From positions 1-12,447 of the forward strand of contig CACZFE010000072.1 of NCBI GenBank assembly GCA_902780365.1: 12,447 nt of DNA, given 5' to 3'. The notes under the pieces are model-generated. The model was given only the letters and a program-made list of their open reading frames with translations, did not search any database and was not told where the DNA came from. Made by a program: the position numbers and the translations under genes. Source of the DNA: an uncultured Spirochaetales bacterium (GTDB taxonomy: Bacteria > UBP6 > UBA1177). The number at the start of each line of letters is the position of its first letter. Position 1 is the first letter of the stretch. This document shows, piece after piece, positions 5,376-11,938 of this stretch.

Positions 5376-6968
5376 CTACCTCATTTCAATTATCATCTGA
5401 TCAGCCTGCGATTTAAGAAACCTCAAAGCTTCGTCTGAAATTCCGGCGATGCTTACCCAAAGTTCCCTTTTTCCGCCGTTGCGGATCATCTTTTTGTGAG
5501 ATATGAACTCTGAAAAACCGGTGTGGTTTTTAAGAAAAATGTTTATATCCGGCCATGAATAGTTGTTTCTGTTTTCAGATCTGAACCTCGAAACGAATAT
5601 CGAAGTCGAGGCCGAGAGATAAGACGGAGCATCGTTTGAACCGGTGTATGCCAGCGGATGAAGCAGAATTTCTCTGCCGGGGAAAATTTTCCCGAAAGTT
5701 TCTGCCATCACGGCATTTGATACAACGATTCCCTTGAGTTTCGCCATTCCTGAGATTTCGGCGACATCTTTATCGTTGAGAGCTCTGCCAATATAGATGT
5801 AATCAGGAAAACCTTTAGGAATATTACGGTCGTAGATCAGAACTCTGCGCTCGATGTTCTTGCTTTTGAAGGTAGCGAATTTTTTTATGTCGTCCGAAAC
5901 GAGTGTCACTTTTACACGCTCTGAATATTTTCTGAAATTTTTCTTCTTTTCCTGTGTATTTTCTGTTTTTTCCGGTACCGGAAGAATTTCCGAAAGCGGC
6001 AGCGTGTAGAGATAATGGCGTGCCCGCTTTAAAAAGTCCTTTTCTTCAGAGGAGTATCTGCAAATCATTAAAACAGAATCATAAGTGCCTGATATCTCAG
6101 CAGAAAGTTTGGTGGTAGAGAGTTTTTTCACATTCAGGGCTTCGATCCATTTTCCTTTGTAGAAAGCTCCGCTGTAACCGTAAAAACCTATCAGACCTTT
6201 GTCAAACATTGCTGAAGAAGTCTGGTCAAGCATGAAAGTGTAGTTTTTTTTGTCGGCCGTTTTTCCCGGTTTCAGGATCTCAACTCCTATCGGATAACGG
6301 TAATTCCATGATTTTTCGAGGATCTTTTCTTTGGCGCCGTTTGTTTTGACTTCAGGAAAGAAAGTTTTTTCCGAGAAAAGAAGGAAAGGTGCATCGTCCG
6401 GAGCACAGAGATCGGGTTTAATCGAGACGGGAAATTCCAGCCCCGGTTTTGCCGTGCTTTTTTCACGGCAGCGGTTGTCGCAGTTGAAGCAGTGCTGCGG
6501 AACGCTTTTTCTCGAAAGGCACAGTCCGAATTCTGCGATACACATTTTGTCCGAAACAAAATAAACCGGTTCAAGCCCGCCGTTTTTCGCAAGTTCAAAG
6601 TTCGATTTTCCGCTGACAACAGGTATTATCCCGAAATTCTTGAAAAAATCAGGGAAAGAAACTGTTCTGAAATCGGCAAAAAGAGCGATCTTACCTTTAA
6701 AACCTGTTTCCCTCAAAGGCTTTACAACAGATGAATCTGTCAAAAAAACAAAGTCAAAAGTATTGCAGTTCTGCAAAAAAAGATCGAACGGATACGAAGT
6801 TCTTTCGTAAAATACAGCGGTTGCCGACTTTTTACGCTTCAGCGACGCAATTATTCTGTTGAAAGTCTCAAAATCGTCGAAAAACGGAATTACAGGAATA
6901 CCGTCGGAAATATTCTGCCGAAGATTGAATATCTGTTCGGGAAACTGGATAAAATAGAAGTGTTCCAA
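5376..6968 (-). CDS. Divergent U32-peptidase-family (COG0826-like) protein
   Basis: A 530-residue protein. Residues about 75-170 follow the U32 pattern: barrel-like strands (FDFVFLTD, KIALFADF, GIIPVVSGKSNFELAK), then the family signature CIAEFGLCLS (Cys143, Cys150) with a further cluster C160-x2-C163-x3-C167. The 7-residue spacing of the first pair and the 17-residue spacing from Cys150 to Cys167 match the iron-sulphur ligands of UbiU-type U32 proteins. Known members act in rRNA or tRNA hydroxylation and oxygen-independent ubiquinone synthesis, or are annotated as peptidases; which applies here cannot be told. The C-terminal 190 residues (about 340-530) contain a second, barrel-like segment without cysteines. 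The start is unusual: the only early candidate is TTG at 6966-6968, with no clear ribosome site, 11 nt after the upstream stop, so reinitiation is likely. A TGA just upstream prevents extension. Confidence 0.62.
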   Translation of the reverse strand: MEHFYFIQFPEQIFNLRQNISDGIPVIPFFDDFETFNRIIASLKRKKSATAVFYERTSYPFDLFLQNCNTFDFVFLTDSSVVKPLRETGFKGKIALFADFRTVSFPDFFKNFGIIPVVSGKSNFELAKNGGLEPVYFVSDKMCIAEFGLCLSRKSVPQHCFNCDNRCREKSTAKPGLEFPVSIKPDLCAPDDAPFLLFSEKTFFPEVKTNGAKEKILEKSWNYRYPIGVEILKPGKTADKKNYTFMLDQTSSAMFDKGLIGFYGYSGAFYKGKWIEALNVKKLSTTKLSAEISGTYDSVLMICRYSSEEKDFLKRARHYLYTLPLSEILPVPEKTENTQEKKKNFRKYSERVKVTLVSDDIKKFATFKSKNIERRVLIYDRNIPKGFPDYIYIGRALNDKDVAEISGMAKLKGIVVSNAVMAETFGKIFPGREILLHPLAYTGSNDAPSYLSASTSIFVSRFRSENRNNYSWPDINIFLKNHTGFSEFISHKKMIRNGGKRELWVSIAGISDEALRFLKSQADQMIIEMR

Positions 6969-6979
6969 AATTCAGAAAC

Positions 6980-7222
6980 TTATTTCTTTTTACCTGCTGC
7001 TCTTTTCGAAGCTTTAAGAGGATTGAGCTTCTTTGTAACGACTTTAACTTCTCTTTTTACATGGGAAGCAAAAGAGCAAACCTGGTCATTTTCCCAATGA
7101 AATGAAGGATCTGCATATTTTTTGCAGAAGCTGCCAGCCTCTGTTGTCTCAACTTTGTCACAGCCTTCGCAACGTTCGTCAACCGGAAGTTTAGTTATTT
7201 TGTCGAAATCTTTGTTAGCCAT
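6980..7222 (-). CDS. Small Cys-rich protein resembling the PxxKW family
   Basis: An 80-residue protein. The start at 7222 is set by GGAGGG just upstream (complement of 7231-7236); a longer in-frame start at 7252 has no such support. The order CEGC (18-21), FCKKY (Cys33), PSFHW (39-43), QVC (Cys49), ASHVKREVK (52-60) and a basic end NPLKASKRAAGKKK matches my memory of the small PxxKW Cys-rich family of sulphate-reducing deltaproteobacteria. The signature here reads PSFHW rather than PxxKW. Four conserved cysteines suggest a zinc or iron-sulphur site, and the basic tail could bind nucleic acid; both are inference, and the family function is unknown. It is followed after 11 nt by the U32-like gene and driven by a good divergent promoter. 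Confidence 0.75.
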   Translation of the reverse strand: MANKDFDKITKLPVDERCEGCDKVETTEAGSFCKKYADPSFHWENDQVCSFASHVKREVKVVTKKLNPLKASKRAAGKKK

Positions 7223-7263
7223 TTTTATACCCTCCAAAATGGTTAGAACCAAAAAACCGCGAC

Positions 7264-7291
7264 AGCATATTCAAAAAATCCGAAATGTCAA
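7264..7291 (-). promoter_or_regulatory. Promoter for the PxxKW-like / U32-like pair
   Basis: Read on the - strand, a perfect TTGACA (7291-7286) is followed after 16 nt by TATGCT (7269-7264). The ATG at 7222 lies about 35 nt beyond the expected transcription start. Confidence 0.6.
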
Positions 7292-7301
7292 TATAAATCG
7301 G

Positions 7302-7330
7302 TTGTTTTAAACAAATCAATGATGTATAAT
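7302..7330 (+). promoter_or_regulatory. Promoter for the CPHC thioredoxin-fold gene
   Basis: TTGTTT (7302-7307), 17 nt, then a perfect TATAAT (7325-7330). The start codon at 7365 is about 28 nt after the expected transcription start. It is divergent from the - strand promoter, and their -35 boxes are about 10 nt apart. Confidence 0.68.
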
Positions 7331-7364
7331 CTCCTGTCTTTTGGTGATTTAAGAGGTGCGGATT

Positions 7365-7736
7365 ATGAAAAAGATTTCCTTTTTTCTTGTTTTAATGCTG
7401 ATTTCATTCGCGGTTTTTGCCGGAGAACAGCCTGAACGCGAGGTTTTTTATTTTTTCTATTCGAGTTCTTGTCCGCACTGCCACGAGGCGATGCCGTTTG
7501 TCGAAGAACTTGAAAAAGAGCGGCCCGATATCGAATTCAGAAAACTTGAGGTGTCGCAATCGCCTGAAAACCTTGCGATTTTCAGAAAAAAAACTGAAAA
7601 ACTGGGCATCAAAGGAGGCGGAGTTCCGACATTCATTTTCAAGGACAAGTATATTGTCGGCTTCAAAACAGGCTCTTTTGAGGAAAAAATCCGTACAATG
7701 ATCGGCAAACCTGCAAAAAAGCCTGCAAAGAAATAA
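7365..7736 (+). CDS. Periplasmic thioredoxin-fold protein, CPHC active site
   Basis: A 123-residue secreted protein. The ATG at 7365 follows AAGAGG (7351-7356); an in-frame GTG at 7356 overlaps this site and is rejected. Residues 1-19 are a signal peptide ending FAVFA before GEQ. The mature part is one small thioredoxin fold: strand VFYFFYS (27-33), active site CPHC (36-39), helix, strand IEFRKLEV, and the cis-proline loop GVPTFIF (about 87-93), with a basic AKKPAKK tail. CPHC is the active site of DsbA and related oxidases; here it is on a short glutaredoxin/thioredoxin-like scaffold. It is probably an envelope thiol-disulphide enzyme partnered by the membrane protein encoded next, whose first 55 mature residues are its paralogue (30 of 50 aligned positions identical). 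Confidence 0.85.
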   Translation: MKKISFFLVLMLISFAVFAGEQPEREVFYFFYSSSCPHCHEAMPFVEELEKERPDIEFRKLEVSQSPENLAIFRKKTEKLGIKGGGVPTFIFKDKYIVGFKTGSFEEKIRTMIGKPAKKPAKK

Positions 7737-7750
7737 AAATCCCTCTTTTT

Positions 7751-7778
7751 TTGTTAAAAAAATGATTTTGGCTATGAT
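7751..7778 (+). promoter_or_regulatory. Candidate promoter for the thioredoxin-CcdA fusion gene
   Basis: TTGTTA (7751-7756), 16 nt, TATGAT (7773-7778), in the 73-nt gap between the two redox genes. It could let the second gene be expressed apart from the first. I see no terminator hairpin in the gap, so read-through is also likely. Confidence 0.5.
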
Positions 7779-7809
7779 TGCCGGATTTTTTTGTTCGATG
7801 GAGGTTTTT

Positions 7810-8847
7810 ATGAAAAAATTTTTCCTGCTTCTTCTTCTGGCGCTTTTTTCATTTGCGGTCAATGCCGAAGATGTGCAGAAAGACAATGTTTTTTATTTTT
7901 TCTATTCTTATAAGTGTCCGCACTGCCACGAGGCGCAGCCATTTATAGCACAGATTGAAAAAGAGTATTCAGATGTAACTTTCAAAAAGCTTGAAGTTTT
8001 GAAAGTGCCTGAAAATATGCAGCTTTTCAGGCTGCATATTTCAGCTGGAGCGGCTTACGAGGCTCGAACTTGCGGTGAGCAGTGCCAGGAGTGCAAGGAA
8101 AATGTTATTGATGTTCCGGTTCTCGGAAAAATCGACGCGCAGCTTGTCAAACTTCCGAGTTTCACTTTCATAATCGGCCTTCTTGACGGTGTGAATCCGT
8201 GTGCGATGTGGGTCCTGATGTTCCTTCTTACCCTGTTGGTTTCGGCTAAAGACAGGAAAAAAGTCATAATGATAGGATCGGTTTTTGTTCTTTCTTCGGG
8301 CGTCGTCTATTTCCTTTTCATGACGGCGTGGCTCAATATTTTCACGTTTATGGGAATGACGACCTATGTCACGATCGCACTCGGAGTTGTCGCACTCATC
8401 ATGGGACTTATCAATATGAAGGAGTTCTTCTTCTTCAAAAAAGGGGTCAGCCTGATGATTCCCGATAAAGTAAAGCCGAAACTTTTCGAAAAAATGAGAA
8501 AGGTCATCAACAACAAGAATATGTTCCTTTCTATTCTGGGAACGATAGCCCTTGCATTTTTCGTAAACCTGATCGAGCTCGGCTGCACGATAGGGCTTCC
8601 CGCGATATACACGCGAGTCCTTTCTATCCAGAATGTCTCGACCCTTAAAAAATATCTCTATATGGCGCTTTACAATATTTATTATGTTGTTCCTCTCGCG
8701 ATAATCGTGCTGATCTTCGTAGTCACGATGGGTAAGCACAGATTCGAGGAAAAACACGCGAAAAAGCTCAAACTCGTAAGCGGCCTTCTGATGCTCACGC
8801 TGGGATTGATTTTGATAATCAAGCCCGATCTTTTAGTTTTTTCTTAA
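7810..8847 (+). CDS. Thioredoxin-like domain fused to CcdA/DsbD-type membrane domain
   Basis: A 345-residue inner-membrane protein. The ATG at 7810 follows GGAGG (7800-7804). Residues 1-19 are a signal peptide (FAVNA before EDV). Residues 27-74 repeat the upstream CPHC thioredoxin half (CPHC at 36-39). A short Cys-rich linker CGEQCQEC (88-95) follows, then VPVLGKID. From about residue 116 come six hydrophobic segments (about 116-144, 152-178, 184-208, 238-262, 281-307, 320-337). Helix 1 carries GVNPCAMW (Cys131) and helix 4 carries ELGCT (Cys259), the paired cysteines expected of CcdA/DsbD-beta electron carriers. It would move reducing power from the cytoplasm to envelope thiol proteins, perhaps the preceding gene product. 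The thioredoxin part is odd: it has no cis-Pro loop or last two strands and appears shortened between residues 74 and 88, beside an inverted repeat. Confidence 0.85.
   Translation: MKKFFLLLLLALFSFAVNAEDVQKDNVFYFFYSYKCPHCHEAQPFIAQIEKEYSDVTFKKLEVLKVPENMQLFRLHISAGAAYEARTCGEQCQECKENVIDVPVLGKIDAQLVKLPSFTFIIGLLDGVNPCAMWVLMFLLTLLVSAKDRKKVIMIGSVFVLSSGVVYFLFMTAWLNIFTFMGMTTYVTIALGVVALIMGLINMKEFFFFKKGVSLMIPDKVKPKLFEKMRKVINNKNMFLSILGTIALAFFVNLIELGCTIGLPAIYTRVLSIQNVSTLKKYLYMALYNIYYVVPLAIIVLIFVVTMGKHRFEEKHAKKLKLVSGLLMLTLGLILIIKPDLLVFS
8013..8041 (+). repeat. Perfect 11-bp inverted repeat inside the fusion gene
   Basis: AAATATGCAGC (8013-8023) and GCTGCATATTT (8031-8041) are exact reverse complements around a 7-nt loop, TTTTCAG. 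The repeat spans codons about 68-77, exactly where this protein stops matching its upstream paralogue. No T run follows, so it is not a terminator. Confidence 0.85.
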
Positions 8848-8903
8848 ATTCTTCGCCGCCGCTGATTCTTGTTGTAATATCGAAATATCGAAGGCGCGCA
8901 ATG

Positions 8904-8933
8904 AAAAGAAAGCGGCGGCATGATTACCGCCGC
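8904..8933 (-). terminator. Intrinsic terminator of the subtilase operon
   Basis: GCGGCGG and CCGCCGC (8912-8918 with 8927-8933) form a perfect 7-bp GC stem around 8 nt. On the - strand the stem is followed by TTTCTTTTC (8911-8903). It lies 16 nt past the stop codon of the frame-shifted subtilase tail. On the + strand no T run follows the stem, so it serves the - strand best. Confidence 0.78.
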
Positions 8934-8948
8934 GTGAAATTTCAGGAT

Positions 8949-9041
8949 TTAAAGTGTTGTGATCGCGCAGCCGCTTGATTTTTTCTTCTTCGGCTGGTCG
9001 TCGTCGAGATTCATTTCGTCGTCGGAACTGTCAGCCGGTTC
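8949..9041 (-). other. Out-of-frame 30-codon continuation of the subtilase (likely frameshift)
   Basis: Directly after the point where the subtilase frame leaves the Cys-rich region, another frame reads 30 codons to a TAA at 8951-8949: EPADSSDDEMNLDDDQ, PKKKK, SSGC, AITTL. An acidic stretch, then a basic one, then SSGC near the end looks like a designed C-terminal tail rather than random sequence. The terminator begins 16 nt later. Removing one A from CTAAGAACC (around 9037-9045) joins this frame to the subtilase as NIRLEPADSS. It could be a mutation, an assembly or sequencing error, or (less likely) programmed frameshifting. Confidence 0.6.
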
Positions 9042-11400
9042 TTAGTCGGATATTTGTCTTTTCATTGTAAAGTTTGTGGCACTTCATGCTGTAGCCATAG
9101 CCGAAGCTTCTGCACTGGCTGTCGTCTTCACAACCGGGAAGGCAGAGGTTCATCTGATATCCGCCGAAATTAACTTCTGCACATTTGTTGACCAGCAGTT
9201 CTTCATCTTCCGTATCGTTGCATGCGTAGTCGTCGCGGCACATGATAAGGCAGATGCCGTCCGGCATTTCGGTGAGGCACATCATAGCGTTGTATTTGCA
9301 GTCTTCAGTTGTTTCGCACGGTCCCATCGGTTCTGACGGGTTGTTTTTGCAAAGTTTTGTTTTTGTGTCGCAGTGAGCCTTTGTTTCGTCGCAGTCTGTA
9401 TCGTCTTTACATTCCGGGAAGCATTTTCCGAGTTTTTCATCGGTACATACCAAACCTTTCGGACACGGATTTTCCTTGTTGCACTCAAGGAAGCAGTCTT
9501 TGCCGTAGTCGTCTGTCGGAGCGGTTCCGTCAGGGCAGGTGAAATCGTCGTTTTTGATTACGCAGTAACCGTCCTTAAGGTTGAATTTGCCGTTGATGCC
9601 GGAGAGGCAGGAAACTTCTTTTCCTGTGAAATCAGCTGTTTCGCACTCTTTGTCTTCTTTACATTTTCCTGCAACTTTGGAAATGTCTTTTGCAAGACCT
9701 TCGTCAACTTTGCCGTCACAGTTGTTGTCAATGTTGTCAGCTGTTTCTTCTTCTGTTCCGTCGCACATTTCAAGACCCATAGCAAGTCTGACAGCCTTGA
9801 GCAGGTTGAGTCTGCCGTAGCCGTATTTTATGCTGTGACCGTCTTTGTCATAGAAACCTGTTTCCGGATTGACCTTATCGGCACTTTTGTGAAGGATGTC
9901 AATTGCTTCTTCAAGCGTAAGTTCCGGGTTTACCGAGAAGATCACACCGAAAGCACCGGTGATGACGGGTGCTGAAGAAGAAGTTCCGCTGAACTGGTTG
10001 GTGTAGTCTTTGTCTTTCATGTCGCCATATCCGGTAAGATAACTTGTAGCAATACCGAGCATAGGCTGGATTGAAAGAGAAGGGGTGACGATGTCAAGCA
10101 TATCGCCGTAGTTGGAGTAGGTGACACGTGTATCCCATGCTGAGCTTGCGCCGACTGTTACAACGCTGCTTTTAACAGTGTCTTTGCCGCGTTTAAGCTC
10201 GAATCCATAGGTGAGGATGCCGGTGTAGCTTGCATCGACGCCGTCGTTGCCGCTTGCATAGACGATGACGCCGCCTTTGCCGTTTCTGCCTTCTTCCATG
10301 AATTTTTTGTGGCTGTTGATTTCGCCCTGAGAAGCGGGGATGTCGCCGAAACCTGCCATCGGACCGAAAGAGCAGTTTATCGCTACGATTTCGGGATCTT
10401 CCGCATATTTCGTGTAGACTTCCATAAGTTTCTTGTCGCTGGAACTTTCATAAGTTCCCATGCCGCCTTCCATATAAGTTACAGGGTAGATCCCGCACCA
10501 CGGGCAGATACCGACTGTTCCGATCTCGTTGCCTTCAGCGGCAGCGACACCTGCGCAGTTTGTGCCGTGAGAGTATCCGCTTGAACCGTACATCGCGTTG
10601 TTGGGATCGTTGGGATCGTATGTTCCCGGATTTCCGGTCTCGCCTGCGTGAACCATGTTGAAACCGTCCTCAAGCTTGTTTTTGAGGTCCGGGTGTTCGA
10701 AATCGACACCGCTGTCCATGATCGCGACTTTCGTTTTTTCGTCGAAGCCTTCAAGATTTCCCGCTTCAATTTCGTCATGGATTAACTTCATAGCTTCTTC
10801 AAATCTGATGTCGGCATTTTTAAGTGTTTCCATTGTGGAGTCGTAAACACCGATGGCTTCGCCCGTGTTTTTGAGCGACCACTGGTAGTTTTCGGTGTAG
10901 TATTTGTCTTTGATCGGGAATTTTACAGGATTTACAGCCTTGAGTTCGTATCTTCTGTAAAGGTTCGGAAACGCGAATCCATCGCCGTTTTCGACGATCT
11001 GCTGCGCGATTTTGACGCTGTCAGCCGCGCCGTCGAACTCTATAAGATTGTATCCTTCAAGGATCTCAGTTGCTTTGACGCTGTATTTTTTCTCGATAAA
11101 TTCGACACTTTTAGCGCCGTTGTAAAAGAAAACGGAGTCAGCGACGATCATGTGGGCGCCCGAAAGGTAAACCGGAAGGTTCCCCTGGTTGTTTCTGTCG
11201 ATGACTATGAATTCGTCACCGGAACGCCATTTCATTTTGTAGTTTTTAGCATCTTTAAGAGATGCGGCGTCGAGTTTTAAAGCGAAAATGCCTTCGTTTC
11301 TCTTTAATTCAAAGAATGTTCCGTCGCTTCTGTAGACCTTTTCCGCGAACAAAGTCATGCAGAAAAGAGTCATGAGCGTGAAAAGCATGAATTTTTTCAT
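9031..11400 (-). CDS. Secreted S8 subtilisin-like protease with MopE-like and Cys-rich C-terminal region
   Basis: 789 residues as read. The start at 11400 is set by AGGAGG (complement of 11404-11409) and a signal peptide (residues 1-19, CMTLFA before EKV); an open frame to 11595 exists but is antisense to ychJ-side sequence and lacks support. Residues 20-165 resemble an N-terminal prodomain. The S8 catalytic domain (about 166-543) has Asp229 (AIMDSGVD), His278 (SHGTNCAG), oxyanion Asn385 (ASGNDG) and nucleophile Ser474 (FSGTSSSAP), all intact. DNIDNNCDGKVDEG (555-568) is the MopE-type putative metal-binding motif common in myxobacterial secreted proteins. Then come repeated short Cys-rich segments (C....DC....C style) to the end. 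It would be an exported, self-processed protease acting outside the cell or at its surface. The reading frame ends at 9031, but the natural end is probably 8949 after a one-base frameshift. It is the last gene of a three-gene operon, 34 nt after ychJ. Confidence 0.92.
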   Translation of the reverse strand: MKKFMLFTLMTLFCMTLFAEKVYRSDGTFFELKRNEGIFALKLDAASLKDAKNYKMKWRSGDEFIVIDRNNQGNLPVYLSGAHMIVADSVFFYNGAKSVEFIEKKYSVKATEILEGYNLIEFDGAADSVKIAQQIVENGDGFAFPNLYRRYELKAVNPVKFPIKDKYYTENYQWSLKNTGEAIGVYDSTMETLKNADIRFEEAMKLIHDEIEAGNLEGFDEKTKVAIMDSGVDFEHPDLKNKLEDGFNMVHAGETGNPGTYDPNDPNNAMYGSSGYSHGTNCAGVAAAEGNEIGTVGICPWCGIYPVTYMEGGMGTYESSSDKKLMEVYTKYAEDPEIVAINCSFGPMAGFGDIPASQGEINSHKKFMEEGRNGKGGVIVYASGNDGVDASYTGILTYGFELKRGKDTVKSSVVTVGASSAWDTRVTYSNYGDMLDIVTPSLSIQPMLGIATSYLTGYGDMKDKDYTNQFSGTSSSAPVITGAFGVIFSVNPELTLEEAIDILHKSADKVNPETGFYDKDGHSIKYGYGRLNLLKAVRLAMGLEMCDGTEEETADNIDNNCDGKVDEGLAKDISKVAGKCKEDKECETADFTGKEVSCLSGINGKFNLKDGYCVIKNDDFTCPDGTAPTDDYGKDCFLECNKENPCPKGLVCTDEKLGKCFPECKDDTDCDETKAHCDTKTKLCKNNPSEPMGPCETTEDCKYNAMMCLTEMPDGICLIMCRDDYACNDTEDEELLVNKCAEVNFGGYQMNLCLPGCEDDSQCRSFGYGYSMKCHKLYNEKTNIRLRTG

Positions 11401-11434
11401 AATGCCTCCTAAATAGAAAATAAAAAATGCAGTT

Positions 11435-11929
11435 TTATGCATCTTTGCCACAACATTTTTTGTATTTTTTGCCGCTTCCGCAGGGACACGGGTCGTTTCT
11501 GCCGACTTTCGGAGTCTCGCGTCTGACCTGTTCAGGCATGATCTGCGTGCCGTCCTCGAAGAACCATTTTCCGTCGATTTTTTTGAACATCGCATGCTCG
11601 TGGTGGCACTGCATCACGCCGTCAAGCATCGAGAAAGCCTTGAAATCGACGCTTCCCGTCTCATCGTCCTTGCCGCCTGCTTCAGTTCCCGTAATCTCAA
11701 GTTTTCTCCAGTCGGTCTTTTTCGACCATCTTTCGACTGCTTCTCTCGACATGTTGTCGGACTGGTTCGGAACGACGGTGTCCATAATGAAATCTATTTC
11801 GTGAGCAGCGAAAGCCGAATATCTTGCACGCATCAGCTCTTCGGCAGTTTCGGCAGTTTTATTTCCTTTGATTATCGGTTCGCAGCACTCTGCATAACTT
11901 TTTCCGCTTCCGCAGTAACATTCAGTCAT
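11435..11929 (-). CDS. ychJ: YchJ-family protein with SEC-C motifs at both ends
   Basis: A 164-residue cytoplasmic protein, close in length to E. coli YchJ. The N-terminal zinc motif is CYCGSGKSYAECC (Cys4, 6, 15, 16); next comes the YchJ hallmark TAEELMRARYSAF (about 28-40), an NTF2-like middle (HEIDFIMDTV ... WRKLEI ... VDFKAF), and a C-terminal SEC-C motif DPCPCGSGKKYKKCC (Cys148, 150, 159, 160). The SEC-C motif is named after the zinc-binding SecA C terminus, which contacts SecB and ribosomes. YchJ itself has no established role that I can state. The start at 11929 follows AGGAGG (complement of 11935-11940) by 5 nt, and that site overlaps the stop of the upstream lipoprotein gene, so translation is likely coupled. 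Its place between a lipoprotein and a secreted protease is compatible with, but does not prove, an export link. Confidence 0.93.
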   Translation of the reverse strand: MTECYCGSGKSYAECCEPIIKGNKTAETAEELMRARYSAFAAHEIDFIMDTVVPNQSDNMSREAVERWSKKTDWRKLEITGTEAGGKDDETGSVDFKAFSMLDGVMQCHHEHAMFKKIDGKWFFEDGTQIMPEQVRRETPKVGRNDPCPCGSGKKYKKCCGKDA

Positions 11930-11938
11930 TTTTTCCTC

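Noticed and set aside
5364..5383. TGAGG/CCTCA hairpin spanning both convergent stop codons
   Set aside because: Only five base pairs with a 10-nt loop and no T run on either strand; too weak to call a terminator.
7736..7760. Terminator after the CPHC gene from the run CCCTCTTTTTTT
   Set aside because: There is a T run but no stem before it.
9037..9045. Programmed +1 frameshift at CTA-AGA in the subtilase
   Set aside because: The codons recall the yeast CUU-AGG site, but slipping from CUA to UAA would pair badly, so a one-base error or mutation is the simpler view.
11401..11595. 65-residue N-terminal extension of the subtilase
   Set aside because: It overlaps ychJ in another frame and is Arg/Ser rich with no export signal; the signal peptide and AGGAGG fix the start at 11400.
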